Numbered from the stretch's first letter, positions 35,035 to 45,029 are shown. The stretch is 64,000 nt of DNA from Halodesulfovibrio aestuarii DSM 17919 = ATCC 29578 (GCF_000384815.1 NZ_ARQF01000021.1:1137673-1201672), one strand, 5' to 3'. A program made the numbers and translations. Notes: a model not told the origin generated them from the sequence alone.

Positions 35035-35313
35035 ATGGATTCTCTTGCGCTTATCGCCATCGGCTCTGTATGCGCAGCAGGAGTATGCATGGGGCTCGGA
35101 GCCATTGGCCCCGCTATCGGTGAAGGTATGGCTTTAGCACGGGCGCTCAGTTCCATTGCTCAACAGCCGGATGAAACCAACACCATCGTCAAATTCCTGT
35201 TTGTGGGCATGGCCATGATTGAATCTACGGCAATCTACAGTTTCGTACTGGCCATGATTTTGCTCTTTGCCAATCCTTTCTGGAACTACTTTCTGGAAAA
35301 AGCCGGAGGCTAA
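35035..35313 (+). CDS. atpE: N-type ATPase subunit c
   Basis: A 92-residue hairpin proteolipid. Helix 1 has the GxGxGxxxG packing run (GLGAIGPAIGEG) and carries Glu30; helix 2 has E63-S-T-A-I-Y68, the Glu/Ser/Thr/Tyr set that binds Na+ in Ilyobacter-type rings. Two facing carboxylates (E30 and E63) are the N-ATPase hallmark. Whether Na+ or H+ is carried is not settled by sequence; the S64/T65/Y68 set argues for Na+. Confidence 0.93.
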   Translation: MDSLALIAIGSVCAAGVCMGLGAIGPAIGEGMALARALSSIAQQPDETNTIVKFLFVGMAMIESTAIYSFVLAMILLFANPFWNYFLEKAGG

Positions 35314-35397
35314 GGAGGCAGGCACAGCAAAAGGAATGAACAATGGACGAAGTAACGCTACTGGAGCTTTTTCCTCGAAAAAGGAGGCAGCTAATCC

Positions 35398-36132
35398 ATG
35401 CTGCTTGACTGGTTTACTGTTGGTGCGCAGGCACTGAACTTTCTTATTCTTATGTATCTGCTCAAGCGCTTTTTATATGGCCCGATCATCAGGACCATGG
35501 AAGAACGCAAAGCCAAGGTGCAAGAACATCTTGCCAGTGCCGAAAAGGCACGGCAGGAAGCAGCTGCGTACTCTCAGGAACTGAAAAAGCAACAAAAAGA
35601 ACTGGAACTGGCAAGAGAATCTATGCTTGCTGAGGCCAGAACCAGCGTTGAAGCATGGCGTGAAACAGCCTTGGACACTGCCCGCAAACACGTTGCGGAG
35701 CAACGTACCAGCTGGCTGGATTCGTTAGAAAGAGAACACCGCTTGATTGCAGCCAACATCAGACAAGACGTAGCTGCAGAAGTGGTGGCTTTGGCAAAAA
35801 AAGTCCTTACCGACCTTTCCGATACAGAGCTTGAATTGCGGGTGGTGAATCACTTTATCCAAAGGTTGGGACAAGAAATTTCTAAAGACGCAATAGCGGG
35901 CGATCTTGTTGTCCAATTGGGCTTTTCAGTGCCTGAAGGTAGTGAGGAGCACATAGTAAAAGCAATACATGCAACGTTTCCAGAGGTGGGCAAGGTGGAT
36001 CTTACTGTTCAGCCTAGTTTAACGCTGGGTATCACACTGGTGGCAGGAGACCGGAAATGGGACTGGAATCTGGAATCCTATCTGGAAGGGGTTGAAGATT
36101 CCATTCTGGCCAGTCTGGCCGAGGAAAGGTAA
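35398..36132 (+). CDS. atpF: N-type ATPase subunit b (with delta-like tail)
   Basis: A 244-residue stator subunit: membrane anchor ([19 protein letters not shown]), a long charged coiled coil (residues 35-130), and a C-terminal globular part ([19 protein letters not shown], then [25 protein letters not shown]) that resembles the C-terminal domain of delta. There is no separate delta gene in the operon, as expected for N-ATPases. AAGGAGG precedes the ATG; the 84-bp gap after c contains only a 21-codon frame. Confidence 0.9.
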   Translation: MLLDWFTVGAQALNFLILMYLLKRFLYGPIIRTMEERKAKVQEHLASAEKARQEAAAYSQELKKQQKELELARESMLAEARTSVEAWRETALDTARKHVAEQRTSWLDSLEREHRLIAANIRQDVAAEVVALAKKVLTDLSDTELELRVVNHFIQRLGQEISKDAIAGDLVVQLGFSVPEGSEEHIVKAIHATFPEVGKVDLTVQPSLTLGITLVAGDRKWDWNLESYLEGVEDSILASLAEER

Positions 36133-36139
36133 CGCGACA

Positions 36140-37666
36140 ATGACCAAGCCGTCTCTTAAACACACCATCGAACAGGCATTACAGGCTGTCCGGAAGGGAA
36201 AAGACGAATTCACTCTGGATACTGAATCCATGGAGGTTGGACGCATCCTTTCCATTGTGCAGGGCGTTGCGTATGCAGAAGGCGTGGGTGCCGTGCGCGC
36301 AGAAGAACTCCTGATGCTCGGCCATGATGTTCCGGGAATGGCTCTGGACATCCTGCCTGAAAAAATCGGCATTGTATTAATGGGCAGCGGGAAAAATCTT
36401 AAGGCTAACGAAGAAGTTGCACGTACAGGTCGAGTACTTGATGTACCCGTAGGGGAAGGACTGATAGGACGAATCATCACCCCGTTGGGAATGCCACTGG
36501 ATGGTCGCGGGGCCATTCGGGAAGATGAGCGCTGGCCTGTGGAGCAGGAAGCTCCACCGATTTTACATCGTGCTCCCGTCATTAAGCCGTTACAGACAGG
36601 TCTCAAGGTTATAGACACCCTCATTCCCATCGGACGTGGACAACGGGAACTTATTCTCGGGGACAGACAAACCGGCAAAACGGCCATCGCGCTGGATACC
36701 ATCTGTAATCAAAAAGACACCGGAGTCATCTGCATCTACTGCGCAATCGGACAACGCAGTTCCAGCGTGGCCCGCGTCCTGAACGAAATGGAAAAAAGTG
36801 GTGCCATGGCATATTCCTTTGCTGTCGTGGTAGAAGGAGATGACCAGCCGGGAATGCAGTATATTGCCCCCTATGCCGCAACAACCATGGGCGAATATTT
36901 TATGAAGCAGGGACGGGATGTTCTGGTGGTGTTCGACGACCTGACCCGACATGCTCAGGCGTATCGCCAGCTGTCCTTGCTGCTGCGACGTCCCCCCGGA
37001 CGGGAGGCGTTCCCCGGTGATATTTTTTACATCCACTCCCGCCTGCTTGAACGGGCCACCCATCTCAATACAGAACAGGGGGGAGGCACGCTGACAGCCT
37101 TGCCTATCATTGAAACGGAAGAGCAAAATATCTCGGCGTACATCCCGACAAATCTTATCTCCATCACGGACGGACAGATTTATCTGAACCCCGACCTGTT
37201 CCAGCGAGGAATTCTTCCAGCGGTGGATGCGGGAAAATCTGTTTCCAGAGTTGGCGGACGAGCCCAAATGCCCGGCTATCGCAAAGTTGCAGGGGATTTG
37301 CGGCTTACATACTCTCAATTTCAGGAACTGGAGGCCTTCGCACGCTTCGGAACCAGACTGGATGAAGAAACACGCTCAAAACTAGAGCATGGGAAAAGAG
37401 TACGCGAGATTCTAAAACAAGAGCGCTTTGCCCCGCTCACCCCCGGAGAACAAGTAGCCGTATTACTAGCGGTAACCAAAGGACACTTCGACAAGCTGCC
37501 CCTTGAAGAAATTGACCAAGCGCAACAGCACGTGATTACAGCCCTTACCAGCGCGCTGGACGAAATAGAATTGCTAGGCGAAGCACAGGCAAATGATCCC
37601 ATCTGGGACACCGCCAGCAAGGCGCTTGACTCGCTGTTTGCGAAAGAGTCCCCCGAGGAGGCGTAG
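36140..37666 (+). CDS. atpA: N-type ATPase subunit alpha
   Basis: A 508-residue non-catalytic nucleotide-binding subunit. Walker A is [12 protein letters not shown], and the alpha-type region [31 protein letters not shown] is complete. The ATG at 36140 is 7 nt past the b stop; the 16-residue extension from 36092 overlaps b and is not used. Followed by gamma after 4 nt. Confidence 0.95.
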   Translation: MTKPSLKHTIEQALQAVRKGKDEFTLDTESMEVGRILSIVQGVAYAEGVGAVRAEELLMLGHDVPGMALDILPEKIGIVLMGSGKNLKANEEVARTGRVLDVPVGEGLIGRIITPLGMPLDGRGAIREDERWPVEQEAPPILHRAPVIKPLQTGLKVIDTLIPIGRGQRELILGDRQTGKTAIALDTICNQKDTGVICIYCAIGQRSSSVARVLNEMEKSGAMAYSFAVVVEGDDQPGMQYIAPYAATTMGEYFMKQGRDVLVVFDDLTRHAQAYRQLSLLLRRPPGREAFPGDIFYIHSRLLERATHLNTEQGGGTLTALPIIETEEQNISAYIPTNLISITDGQIYLNPDLFQRGILPAVDAGKSVSRVGGRAQMPGYRKVAGDLRLTYSQFQELEAFARFGTRLDEETRSKLEHGKRVREILKQERFAPLTPGEQVAVLLAVTKGHFDKLPLEEIDQAQQHVITALTSALDEIELLGEAQANDPIWDTASKALDSLFAKESPEEA

Positions 37667-37670
37667 TTCT

Positions 37671-38555
37671 GTGCAGACACTTGAAAGCTTGAAAAAGCGA
37701 ATCCACACAGCCTCTGACTTACTTTCGTTGGTAAAGACCATGAAGAGTCTTGCTGCCGTCAACATTCGGCATTTTGAACAAGCAGCACAGTCTCTTGAAG
37801 AATACGCTATTGTGGTGGAACAGGCGTGGCGAGTGTTCCTCCTCTCCGAGGGAGAAATTGCACCTTTTGCTAAAACAAAAAAGGCCGTGATATTGGCGAT
37901 CGGTTCAGATCAGGGAATGTGCGGCCAGTTTAACGAAATCATCCAACAGCACGCCCAGACGGAGAAAGAATCCCTGCAAGCGTCCGGTATAGAAACGGAG
38001 TTCTGGGTAGCCGGAGACCGGATTAAATCCGGACTGGGTGATGCGGGGCATCCTCCCACCCTTACTTTTCATATCCCAAGCACGCTGGGGGGGATTCATT
38101 CCGTTGTGGCCGAATTCATAGAGCATATAGCTGCATGGCGATACAAGAAGGGAGTGACACGATTTTCTACGGTGTTCAACGCTCCCCTCGGAATGCAGGG
38201 GTATGCCCCACAGAGTGTGCATGTTTTACCACTTGATCAAGAGTGGACTGACCAGCGAACAAAGGAAGCGTGGCCTGAAAGATGTCACCCTCAATTTTTC
38301 ATTCCCGCAAAGCAATTGCTTAGCGGACTGTTTGAGCAACACCTGTTCGTATCTCTCTATGGTGCTCTGGCCCGTTCCCTTGCTGCGGAAAATGCTGCGC
38401 GCCTTATGGCCATGCAAGCAGCAGAAAAAAACATTATGGATATGCGGGATACTCAGGAAGCAAAGTTTCGGGAGCTACGCCAAAACGCCATTACAGAAGA
38501 ATTGCTGGATATTGTTTCCGGCTTTGAAGCTCTCACAAGAGAGCACAATACCTAA
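37671..38555 (+). CDS. atpG: N-type ATPase subunit gamma
   Basis: A 294-residue rotor subunit starting at GTG 37671 (GAGGAGG upstream): the N-terminal helix QTLESLKKRIHTASDLLSLVKTMKSLAAVN, the Rossmann-like middle (AVILAIGSDQGMCGQFNE), and the C-terminal helix AMQAAEKNIMDM-RELRQNAITEELLDIVSG. It is the last subunit gene; the next reading frame is a membrane protein. Confidence 0.92.
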   Translation: MQTLESLKKRIHTASDLLSLVKTMKSLAAVNIRHFEQAAQSLEEYAIVVEQAWRVFLLSEGEIAPFAKTKKAVILAIGSDQGMCGQFNEIIQQHAQTEKESLQASGIETEFWVAGDRIKSGLGDAGHPPTLTFHIPSTLGGIHSVVAEFIEHIAAWRYKKGVTRFSTVFNAPLGMQGYAPQSVHVLPLDQEWTDQRTKEAWPERCHPQFFIPAKQLLSGLFEQHLFVSLYGALARSLAAENAARLMAMQAAEKNIMDMRDTQEAKFRELRQNAITEELLDIVSGFEALTREHNT

Positions 38556-38628
38556 CTTTCATTTGACAATCCCTACCGACACAGAACATTATTCCAACTC
38601 GATTAATTATGCTCCCAGGACTTGCCCA

Positions 38629-39000
38629 ATGAAAGAAAAATACTCACTGCTCCTGATCTTCCTGTTCGTTGTCACGCCGCTGGTCACAATTACACTTCTG
38701 CCTGCAAATTTGTGGGTTCTATTCAATATCGTACTGTTCACCATAATTATTGTCATCAGCTACAACATGGAGAACAAAAAGCACGCCCCCGGCCCTCTGG
38801 CACAAACCGGTCTTTTAGCAGGGATCCTCTGCTTTGAAACTCTGCTTTGGGGTTGCGCTAATTTCATTTTCCTAAATCCGGCTATTTCCAGCGTAACAAT
38901 GTGGCAAACAGTAGGTGTACTGGCTGCCAGCAGCCTCACAGCTGTTTTCTCTTTCGCTATTCTTGGAAAACGGCTTGTGCAGATCCAGAAAGAAAACTAG
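38629..39000 (+). CDS. Small hydrophobic membrane protein, 123 aa
   Basis: A 123-residue protein with four hydrophobic segments (LLIFLFVVTPLVTITLL, LWVLFNIVLFTIIIVIS, GLLAGILCFETLLWG, VGVLAASSLTAVFSFAILG). It lies 73 nt after gamma and ends before the operon terminator, so it may be an extra N-ATPase-linked gene. I cannot name a family. Its last 60 bases are duplicated at 51561-51622. Confidence 0.6.
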   Translation: MKEKYSLLLIFLFVVTPLVTITLLPANLWVLFNIVLFTIIIVISYNMENKKHAPGPLAQTGLLAGILCFETLLWGCANFIFLNPAISSVTMWQTVGVLAASSLTAVFSFAILGKRLVQIQKEN

Positions 39001-39098
39001 ACCGAGCAATCTCCAAAAATGGAGATAACAACTGCTTTTCACAATCCTTACAACACGTCTTTCTCTGTCAACTACCGATAAAATCAAAACAAGAATAT

Positions 39099-39133
39099 AA
39101 GGCTCATCAAAACTGAATGGTTTGATGAGCCTT
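39099..39133 (+). terminator. Terminator of the N-ATPase operon
   Basis: AAGGCTCATCAAA / TTTGATGAGCCTT stem with a 9-nt loop; T-rich after the stem. Confidence 0.78.
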
Positions 39134-39265
39134 TACCTTTATATATGAAAAGAAGAATTTCAGAGGGAAGAACCAACTCTAGTCCCCTACTAGACTTACA
39201 ACAGAACTAAACATATTAACATTCTAATTTCATTAAACAATTCACAACAACGTTGGGAGAAAACC

Positions 39266-40351
39266 ATGCAATTAGATATGCACTATTACGGCACGTACGC
39301 AATGGCTCGCGCTGCTGGCTTAAGTCAGGAGACAGCTACAACTATTGCAACTGCCGCGCAGTTTGTTGACGACAACGCTGCTCCAAGTTCGGTTGAGTTC
39401 AGGGACGGGGGCAAATTCATGACAGAGGCAACGGCACACCATACCTTTGACAAGGCAAACCTTAAAAGAGACGACCAACGCTCTGTCTGGGTTCCATTCC
39501 ATTTCCTTCCCGGCAACGAAGGTGAAACTTACACAGAAAAACTTATTTGCCGTAAAAACAGCGAAAATGCACAAGCTGTTTTACACTACGCCCTTTCGCG
39601 TAGCGATAGAACCTTTGCAGCAGAACTTATCGGGGCAGCAGCACATTTATATGCCGATACTTTTGCCCATTATGATTTTTCAGGAGTGAGTTCCCGATGG
39701 AACAACATTGAAAATGACAAGCTTACTATTTTAAATGAGGGATTTTCTACAGACATGCGTTCCTACATCGCTGCAAAACGTAAATCTTTCTTTGAAAAAA
39801 ACATCGCATCATGCAAATTATTTGACAACATTTGCAGTTTTGGAGCTGAAACATTCTCTAGCGGTCTTGGACATGGTGCAGCTTGTACGTATCCAGATAG
39901 GCCATATTTAGTCTGGAGTTTTGTACGTGAAAGAACACAGGAAGAAATTAGACACAATAACCCAGAGTCATTCCTTGACGCATGCAAATCACTCCACAAA
40001 TTCTTCAGTGACTTTGCTGCCGCAAGACCTGATCTATGTTCAGGAAAGTCAAAGGACTTTGAGGATATTGAAGAAGAAGTAAAGCGCATTCTTGAAACTC
40101 CAGCACCAATGGAAGGTCGCATTGAACTTTGGCAAAACGCCTGCCAGCAAGGTATGCTTACAGAGCAAATGGAGCGTATCCCAGAATACAGCAATGATGG
40201 CTGGAATGATGAAAGGCATCAACTAAATGAGAACGAACATTGTGAAGAAGCTGTTAGCCACAGCAGCTATCGCTTCTATCAAGCTGTTGCGTATCTCAGA
40301 ACGTATATCTTACGAGATCTCCTCCCGCAAAATGGACTTGTTGTAGCGTAA
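39266..40351 (+). CDS. DUF6765-type protein, possible zinc-dependent hydrolase fold
   Basis: A 361-residue cytoplasmic protein. It opens MQLDMHYYGTYAMARAAGLS and AQFVDDN, and contains HHTFD and AAHLYADTFAHYDFSG. These His/Asp-rich helices fit the DUF6765 family and recall zinc-dependent phospholipase C-like metal sites (HxxxD). It has no signal peptide and a GGGAG site before ATG. Monocistronic between two terminators. Its 3' end is repeated at 51624-51716. Confidence 0.7.
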   Translation: MQLDMHYYGTYAMARAAGLSQETATTIATAAQFVDDNAAPSSVEFRDGGKFMTEATAHHTFDKANLKRDDQRSVWVPFHFLPGNEGETYTEKLICRKNSENAQAVLHYALSRSDRTFAAELIGAAAHLYADTFAHYDFSGVSSRWNNIENDKLTILNEGFSTDMRSYIAAKRKSFFEKNIASCKLFDNICSFGAETFSSGLGHGAACTYPDRPYLVWSFVRERTQEEIRHNNPESFLDACKSLHKFFSDFAAARPDLCSGKSKDFEDIEEEVKRILETPAPMEGRIELWQNACQQGMLTEQMERIPEYSNDGWNDERHQLNENEHCEEAVSHSSYRFYQAVAYLRTYILRDLLPQNGLVVA

Positions 40352-40406
40352 CACAACAAGCGGCATAGAATCCCATAAATTCAAGCTATTCAAAATCGTA
40401 CGAGAT

Positions 40407-40447
40407 AAAAAAAGAGCCTTGGACAATTGTTCAAGGCTCTTTTTTTA
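40407..40447. terminator. Bidirectional terminator between converging genes
   Basis: AAAAAAAGAGCCTTG and complement around 10 nt, with A/T tracts on both sides; serves the DUF6765-type gene (plus) and the lipoprotein operon (minus). Confidence 0.9.
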
Positions 40448-40468
40448 TCTTCAATTGCAGGAAGAATA

Positions 40469-41137
40469 TTATTTCGTTGAATCCAACGCTCCCTGATCGA
40501 AAATCACTGCTTCTTGATCATTCATATAGGCTTGTGAATACGGGCCCTCTGGCAGAGTTGAGAATGTAAAATTATTTACGCGCTTTGCTGCATCTACATA
40601 CTCAGCCATTGCCGAGTTCACTGCAGTAACAATAATGTCTACAAACACATTGCCTGAACCTCCACCGAGATCAACAACAACCGCCCCCTTGTATCTCCAC
40701 AATATATTATTTGTCCGGGTAGACCGAAGCTCACAATCAATTCCAACAGTCATATTAGAAGCAATCACTAAATATGACATGTCCCATGCTGTAATCTTAG
40801 TAAACAGCACACTGTCAGCGCCGAGATTTGTTCTGATCCCCTGCAAATCATCGTTGTACAACAGCTCTGAGTCATACAATCCTTCACTTTGCATAAACTC
40901 CATCACAACTGGAGCCGGATAAACGTAATACCCCATACGAGCTAACGGTTCTGACACGGTAGTAATATAACACTCTTTTGCGTCCGCCGCTGTTGTGAGG
41001 TTAATCGGCGGCAATACTAGAATCGAACGCGGCTGCTCTTCATACATACCGGGAAAACGCTCTGCTTTTGTTACCTGCTTTGCACAACCAACTGCAAGGA
41101 GACAGCAGGCAAGAATGGCTAAACGAAGATACTTCAT
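40469..41137 (-). CDS. GNA1162/DUF799-family lipoprotein
   Basis: A 222-residue lipoprotein with lipobox LLAVGC and the DUF799 pattern (RSILVLPPINLTTAADAKECYITTVSEPLARMGYYVYP, then ADSVLFTKITAWD). Family members are outer-membrane lipoproteins encoded with CsgG-like and DUF4810 partners. Last gene of the four-gene minus-strand operon. Confidence 0.85.
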   Translation of the reverse strand: MKYLRLAILACCLLAVGCAKQVTKAERFPGMYEEQPRSILVLPPINLTTAADAKECYITTVSEPLARMGYYVYPAPVVMEFMQSEGLYDSELLYNDDLQGIRTNLGADSVLFTKITAWDMSYLVIASNMTVGIDCELRSTRTNNILWRYKGAVVVDLGGGSGNVFVDIIVTAVNSAMAEYVDAAKRVNNFTFSTLPEGPYSQAYMNDQEAVIFDQGALDSTK

Positions 41138-41146
41138 ACTGCCTCC

Positions 41147-41572
41147 CTATTTTTTAGCAGGCTTCTCTGCGGCCTGTTTTTTTTCTGCAGCAACATCTTT
41201 TGCTACGTCACCCCCGGCGTCACCATCAGGAGTCGCCATACGTACAAGCATACTCACAAACTGTTCTGACTCAGGATATGCAGCAACTTCCCTTTCATAA
41301 TAGGCAACAGCCTGTTTTGTTTTACCTTCCTTTGCGAGCATATATCCATACTCTGCAAATACACCAGGAGGAACAGGCTTATTCTTCGTCTCGGCATTAT
41401 CAATAATATGCAGCAACTCATCCTGATGTTCTTTAATCAGAACCGGAGTCGGTTCCTTGAGCATGGCATAATACGTTTGAGAATAGTTGCACCATTCAAT
41501 GCGTTGCTGATGGACACACCCGCTAACAAGACCAACAAGAAGGAGACAACAACAAACTAGTAATTTTCTCAT
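41147..41572 (-). CDS. DUF4810-family lipoprotein
   Basis: A 141-residue lipoprotein (lipobox VSGC) with WCNYSQTYYAMLKEPT, a TPR-like stretch (VFAEYGYMLAKEGKTKQAVAYYEREVAAYPES) and a Lys/Ala-rich tail. It lies between the small lipoprotein gene and DUF799. The CsgG-DUF4810-DUF799 set probably forms an envelope complex; its role is unknown. Confidence 0.82.
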   Translation of the reverse strand: MRKLLVCCCLLLVGLVSGCVHQQRIEWCNYSQTYYAMLKEPTPVLIKEHQDELLHIIDNAETKNKPVPPGVFAEYGYMLAKEGKTKQAVAYYEREVAAYPESEQFVSMLVRMATPDGDAGGDVAKDVAAEKKQAAEKPAKK

Positions 41573-41889
41573 GGCACTCGAATTTCCTTAGTTTGCTGGC
41601 CACCGATTAAGACGGTACGCCTTACAACAACCCGATTATTACGCTGCACTTCAATGACATGTTTTCCCGGCGTAGTCTGATACAACTTGCCGCCATTTTC
41701 GCTATGAGCAGAAAGCACTGTCGGTATTCCGCCATCAACCACAAATGCAGTACCTTTTGTATTTCCAACAAAAGAAAGCCAGGCAGTCTGATCAGGAGAA
41801 GTAATTCCGGTATGTCTGCCACACCCAACAGACAACGCCATGATGCTGCAAACAAACATCAACAGGATAATTTTCTGAACCCTACGCAT
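41569..41889 (-). CDS. Small lipoprotein, 106 aa
   Basis: Signal peptide with lipobox LSVGC, followed by a single beta-rich domain (TPGKHVIEVQRNNRVVVRRTVLIGGQQTKEIRVP) resembling PEGA-like carbohydrate- or peptidoglycan-contact domains. It overlaps both neighbours by 1-4 nt. It is the fourth member of the CsgG-type operon. Confidence 0.7.
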   Translation of the reverse strand: MRRVQKIILLMFVCSIMALSVGCGRHTGITSPDQTAWLSFVGNTKGTAFVVDGGIPTVLSAHSENGGKLYQTTPGKHVIEVQRNNRVVVRRTVLIGGQQTKEIRVP

Positions 41890-42863
41890 TATTGTTCCTC
41901 TACCAGCAGTTTTTCATACTTTCCTGACGCAATGTATGAAGAAAGATTGCCGCTCACAACACGACAAAATGACACCTCGTTACGCTGAGTTTTTCCGTAT
42001 GTTTCAATCACCTCTAACTCAGCAACTTCTTTACCCGGCAACGTAATCACACTGTTTGTCTGGCGGTTTTTGACCTTCTTACCTTCCTTGACAACGGTAA
42101 AACGATCACCTTGTTTTACCCCCTGACTCTTACCGCCACCGATGATAACCATGCCTTCTTCATAGCCCAAAATGTAACTACGCCATGGTTTGTCCATCAG
42201 GTTTTCAATAATATTTGAAGCAACTGTTGTAATAGCTGCATCAATGGCTTTATCATTCAATGTAGAGTCATAACTGCTGCGTCCACCGACGCCAAAAACG
42301 GAACCTACTTCCATAAAAGCTTCACCGCTTCCGGATTCTGAGTAGATAATCTCGCCTGTGTACACATCAATAAGACGAATACTCACAGTTGCATATGCAA
42401 CCTGTTTTCTGGTTCTGCTAAATACACCGACTTCGCTCGTTTCTTTACGCCCGAACTCAGTAATTGAACCAACAATCAAATAATCAGCCATGTTCTTAAG
42501 CTGGCCAGCATCACCTAAAGAAAGCTCTGCTTGGATTTTTTCCAAATCTGCTCGCTCAAGAAGAATAAATTTATCAGTCTGTACTAGCTTTTCTGACAGA
42601 ATATCAACAGCCTGTTTTCCGATTCTGTCATTGTTTTTATTGAGCAAAAAACTACGGCCATATTTCGTTTCATTGGTAAAACGGCCAATTGCAACTTTTC
42701 TTTTGAGCCCATGATATGCAGTTTCCGTCTCTTGCTGAAGAGTCGGGCTAACTACTGGCGCAGTATTAGTTGAAGTAACTTTTTCCGGCTTTTTGATCGT
42801 TGCGCACCCAACACATGCGATACAAAGCATCCCTATGAGTATTCGCCAAAACAGTTTCTTCAT
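41889..42863 (-). CDS. CsgG-family outer-membrane lipoprotein
   Basis: A 324-residue CsgG-fold lipoprotein (lipobox ACVGC). Family parts are RKVAIGRFTNETKYG, the helix DILSEKLVQTDKFILLERADLEKI and TVSIRLIDVYTGEIIYSESGSGEA. A C-terminal extension (GVKQGDRFTVVKEGKKVKN and ELEVIETYGK) is longer than E. coli CsgG (277). No curli subunit genes are near. First gene of the operon. Confidence 0.85.
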   Translation of the reverse strand: MKKLFWRILIGMLCIACVGCATIKKPEKVTSTNTAPVVSPTLQQETETAYHGLKRKVAIGRFTNETKYGRSFLLNKNNDRIGKQAVDILSEKLVQTDKFILLERADLEKIQAELSLGDAGQLKNMADYLIVGSITEFGRKETSEVGVFSRTRKQVAYATVSIRLIDVYTGEIIYSESGSGEAFMEVGSVFGVGGRSSYDSTLNDKAIDAAITTVASNIIENLMDKPWRSYILGYEEGMVIIGGGKSQGVKQGDRFTVVKEGKKVKNRQTNSVITLPGKEVAELEVIETYGKTQRNEVSFCRVVSGNLSSYIASGKYEKLLVEEQ

Positions 42864-43672
42864 TCTTGCTCCCCGTTTAAAACAATATAAAATAAGTGGT
42901 CACGAAATCTTTTTCATAAAGGCAAATAAAACTCAAGTTTTTTTGGATGGTTGAAGCGTTACACAACAAGGTCTGAACACAACATAATTGCAGAACTTGA
43001 GAACCGGTGAAGTCCTTCCATATAGTTCCCCCTGCACACACCCTATCCACACTTTTGAATTGATCATTCGACGAGCTAATTTTCTCTGTAACCAACCGGC
43101 ACAGACTAGGGAACGACGTCAATTTTTGTACATATTGATATAAGAGTTGTCCGAAAATGATGGTGGTTAAAAAATATACACAGGGAACCAAGGACAATAT
43201 CAATTCAATAGCAAATACTTTTTATTATGTAAGGAAAATGTACGTTCGAGCTTCTACTGTTGTATGGGAATATATTTACGTAATAGTAGGTTATGACCTT
43301 CTACAGGCGCTTTTCGAAGTCGGATTTATTGAAAGGACTGTCTATGTGTATAAAAATTACACAGTGGATAGAGGTCTTCTGCTAAGACTGTATATTTTTC
43401 ATTCAGTTTTTGTGACAAGGTATCATCCTAAATTAGCAGCACTTTTATATCTGACTAAAATAGTAAGGATTGCACATTTTGGTATCTGCTTTGCTTAATA
43501 AGAAGTGGATACCTGTTCTTACAACCTATGCAGTAAGCGATGCGCGGGAAAATGGATTAGGTGTCCTACCTGATGGAATATACTTTGTTATGTTGTTCAA
43601 AATATAATAATTAAATCTTAATATACTGATTATACTGTTTTTTTGCACTTCTGGCCCGACTGAGAGGATAGT
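42864..43672. other. AT-rich intergenic region with a direct-repeat copy
   Basis: About 810 bp between the CsgG operon and the efflux operon. Positions 42984-43057 are repeated at 51718-51791 with one mismatch. The A/T-rich part beyond 43060 has no convincing gene; promoter-like TATACT sequences lie at about 43620-43640 before the outer-membrane gene. Confidence 0.6.
42984..43057. repeat. Direct repeat, left copy
   Basis: Beginning ATAATTGCAGAACTTGAG; 73 of 74 bases match 51718-51791 in the same orientation. Confidence 0.95.
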
Positions 43673-45010
43673 ATGAAGTTCAAGACTGTGTTTTTTGCAG
43701 TAGCACTCTTGCTTTCTGCCGTAAGCGTCTTACATGCAAAGGAGAGGTTGGAAAACTTTTTGCCAACGTATCTAGAGCTCGCTGCTGAAAATAACGGTGA
43801 ATTGTATGCAGCATTTGCTCGCTGGAAAGCTGCGATACAAAAGGCCCCTCAAGTTTCCAGTTTGCCGGATCCACAATTGAATTTCGGGGTCTATATTGTA
43901 CCTGTTGAAACTCGGGTCGGGCCCCAACGTTTAAGTTATGGGCTTTCTCAAAAAATTCCGTGGCCCGGAAAGCTAAGTGCAAAAGAAGAAGTAGCCTTAC
44001 GCGAGTCGGATATTCTTAGAGCGAAAGCCGACAGCATAAAAGCAAGAATTTTTAAAGAGGTAAAAGTTGCTTACTATGAACTTGCGTATCTCAATCGCGC
44101 TATAGAACTTACTTCAGAACGAATTGAACTGCTGGACTATTTAGAATCAGTAATACGTGCACGGTATTCGGCTGGTAATGCTCTTTATGCAGATGTTCTC
44201 CGTTCTCAGGTAGAGTTGGACACTTCGCGCAATCGCAAGCGTTCTTTAGAAGATTTACGTTCGCCACTTACAGCAAGGTTGAACGCGCTTATGGGAAGAA
44301 AATATGATGAGCCTGTCCGCATTGATAACGTCATTGCCGGATTTGAGCTTAAAGTGAGTGATGATCAGCTACGGACGTGGCTTGAAAGTCAGAACCCTGA
44401 GTTGCTCAATTACGAACAGCAGGTTGCAAGCGCAAGTGCACAGATTAAAGTGGCAGAGAAGAATTATTATCCAGATGTAACACTGGGTATTACATCGATT
44501 TATACTGATGACGCCCGCACAGGAGACCCCTCACAGAATGGACGAGACCCGGTTATAGCTTCTGTAGGAATCAATCTGCCAATCTGGTTGGACAGTAGAA
44601 ATGCTGCTGTTGAAGAGGGAAAAGAAAAACGTGTTGCAGCATTGAAAGGCAAAAAAGGGCGAAAAGATATTTTAATGGCAGATCTGGAATTTGTATTGTT
44701 CCAATACCGTGATGAATTACGCCAAAAGGCATTATATCAGGACAGCCTACTCCCCAAAGCGGAGCAGTCTGTAAAGGTGACAATGCAAGCGTACCAAAGC
44801 GGACAAGTGGATTTGCAAGAGTTCATAAGTGCCGAAACAACATATTTTGATTTGTATCTGGCTTATGCCCGTGTCCTTGCTAATCAAGCACAACGGATAG
44901 CTCAGCTGGAACAACTGGTAGGTACGGAACTTCCTGTTGCACAGGTTCATACTCCTGTGTCTTCAGAATTTTCTTTACCGGAAGAAGAGTTGAAAACACA
45001 AGTAAACTAG
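43673..45010 (+). CDS. CusC-like outer-membrane efflux protein (TolC family)
   Basis: A 445-residue outer-membrane channel subunit with an N-terminal signal peptide ending AVSVLHA-K and two OEP repeats of long helices (around residues 60-240 and 255-430). The segment QKIPWPGKL is typical of metal-efflux OEPs. It is the first gene of the CusCBA-type operon; the product spans the outer membrane and docks on the RND pump. Confidence 0.88.
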   Translation: MKFKTVFFAVALLLSAVSVLHAKERLENFLPTYLELAAENNGELYAAFARWKAAIQKAPQVSSLPDPQLNFGVYIVPVETRVGPQRLSYGLSQKIPWPGKLSAKEEVALRESDILRAKADSIKARIFKEVKVAYYELAYLNRAIELTSERIELLDYLESVIRARYSAGNALYADVLRSQVELDTSRNRKRSLEDLRSPLTARLNALMGRKYDEPVRIDNVIAGFELKVSDDQLRTWLESQNPELLNYEQQVASASAQIKVAEKNYYPDVTLGITSIYTDDARTGDPSQNGRDPVIASVGINLPIWLDSRNAAVEEGKEKRVAALKGKKGRKDILMADLEFVLFQYRDELRQKALYQDSLLPKAEQSVKVTMQAYQSGQVDLQEFISAETTYFDLYLAYARVLANQAQRIAQLEQLVGTELPVAQVHTPVSSEFSLPEEELKTQVN

Positions 45011-45029
45011 ACACACAAATGGGGGAAAG

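Noticed and set aside
35343..35408. 21-codon frame between c and b subunit genes
   Set aside because: Has a possible ribosome site but overlaps the b start; no N-ATPase operon is known to need it. Could be a coupling leader, not supported.
43157..43498. 113-codon plus-strand frame upstream of the efflux operon
   Set aside because: AT-rich, hydrophobic and Tyr/Val-heavy without family resemblance, no Shine-Dalgarno site, in the gene-free region.
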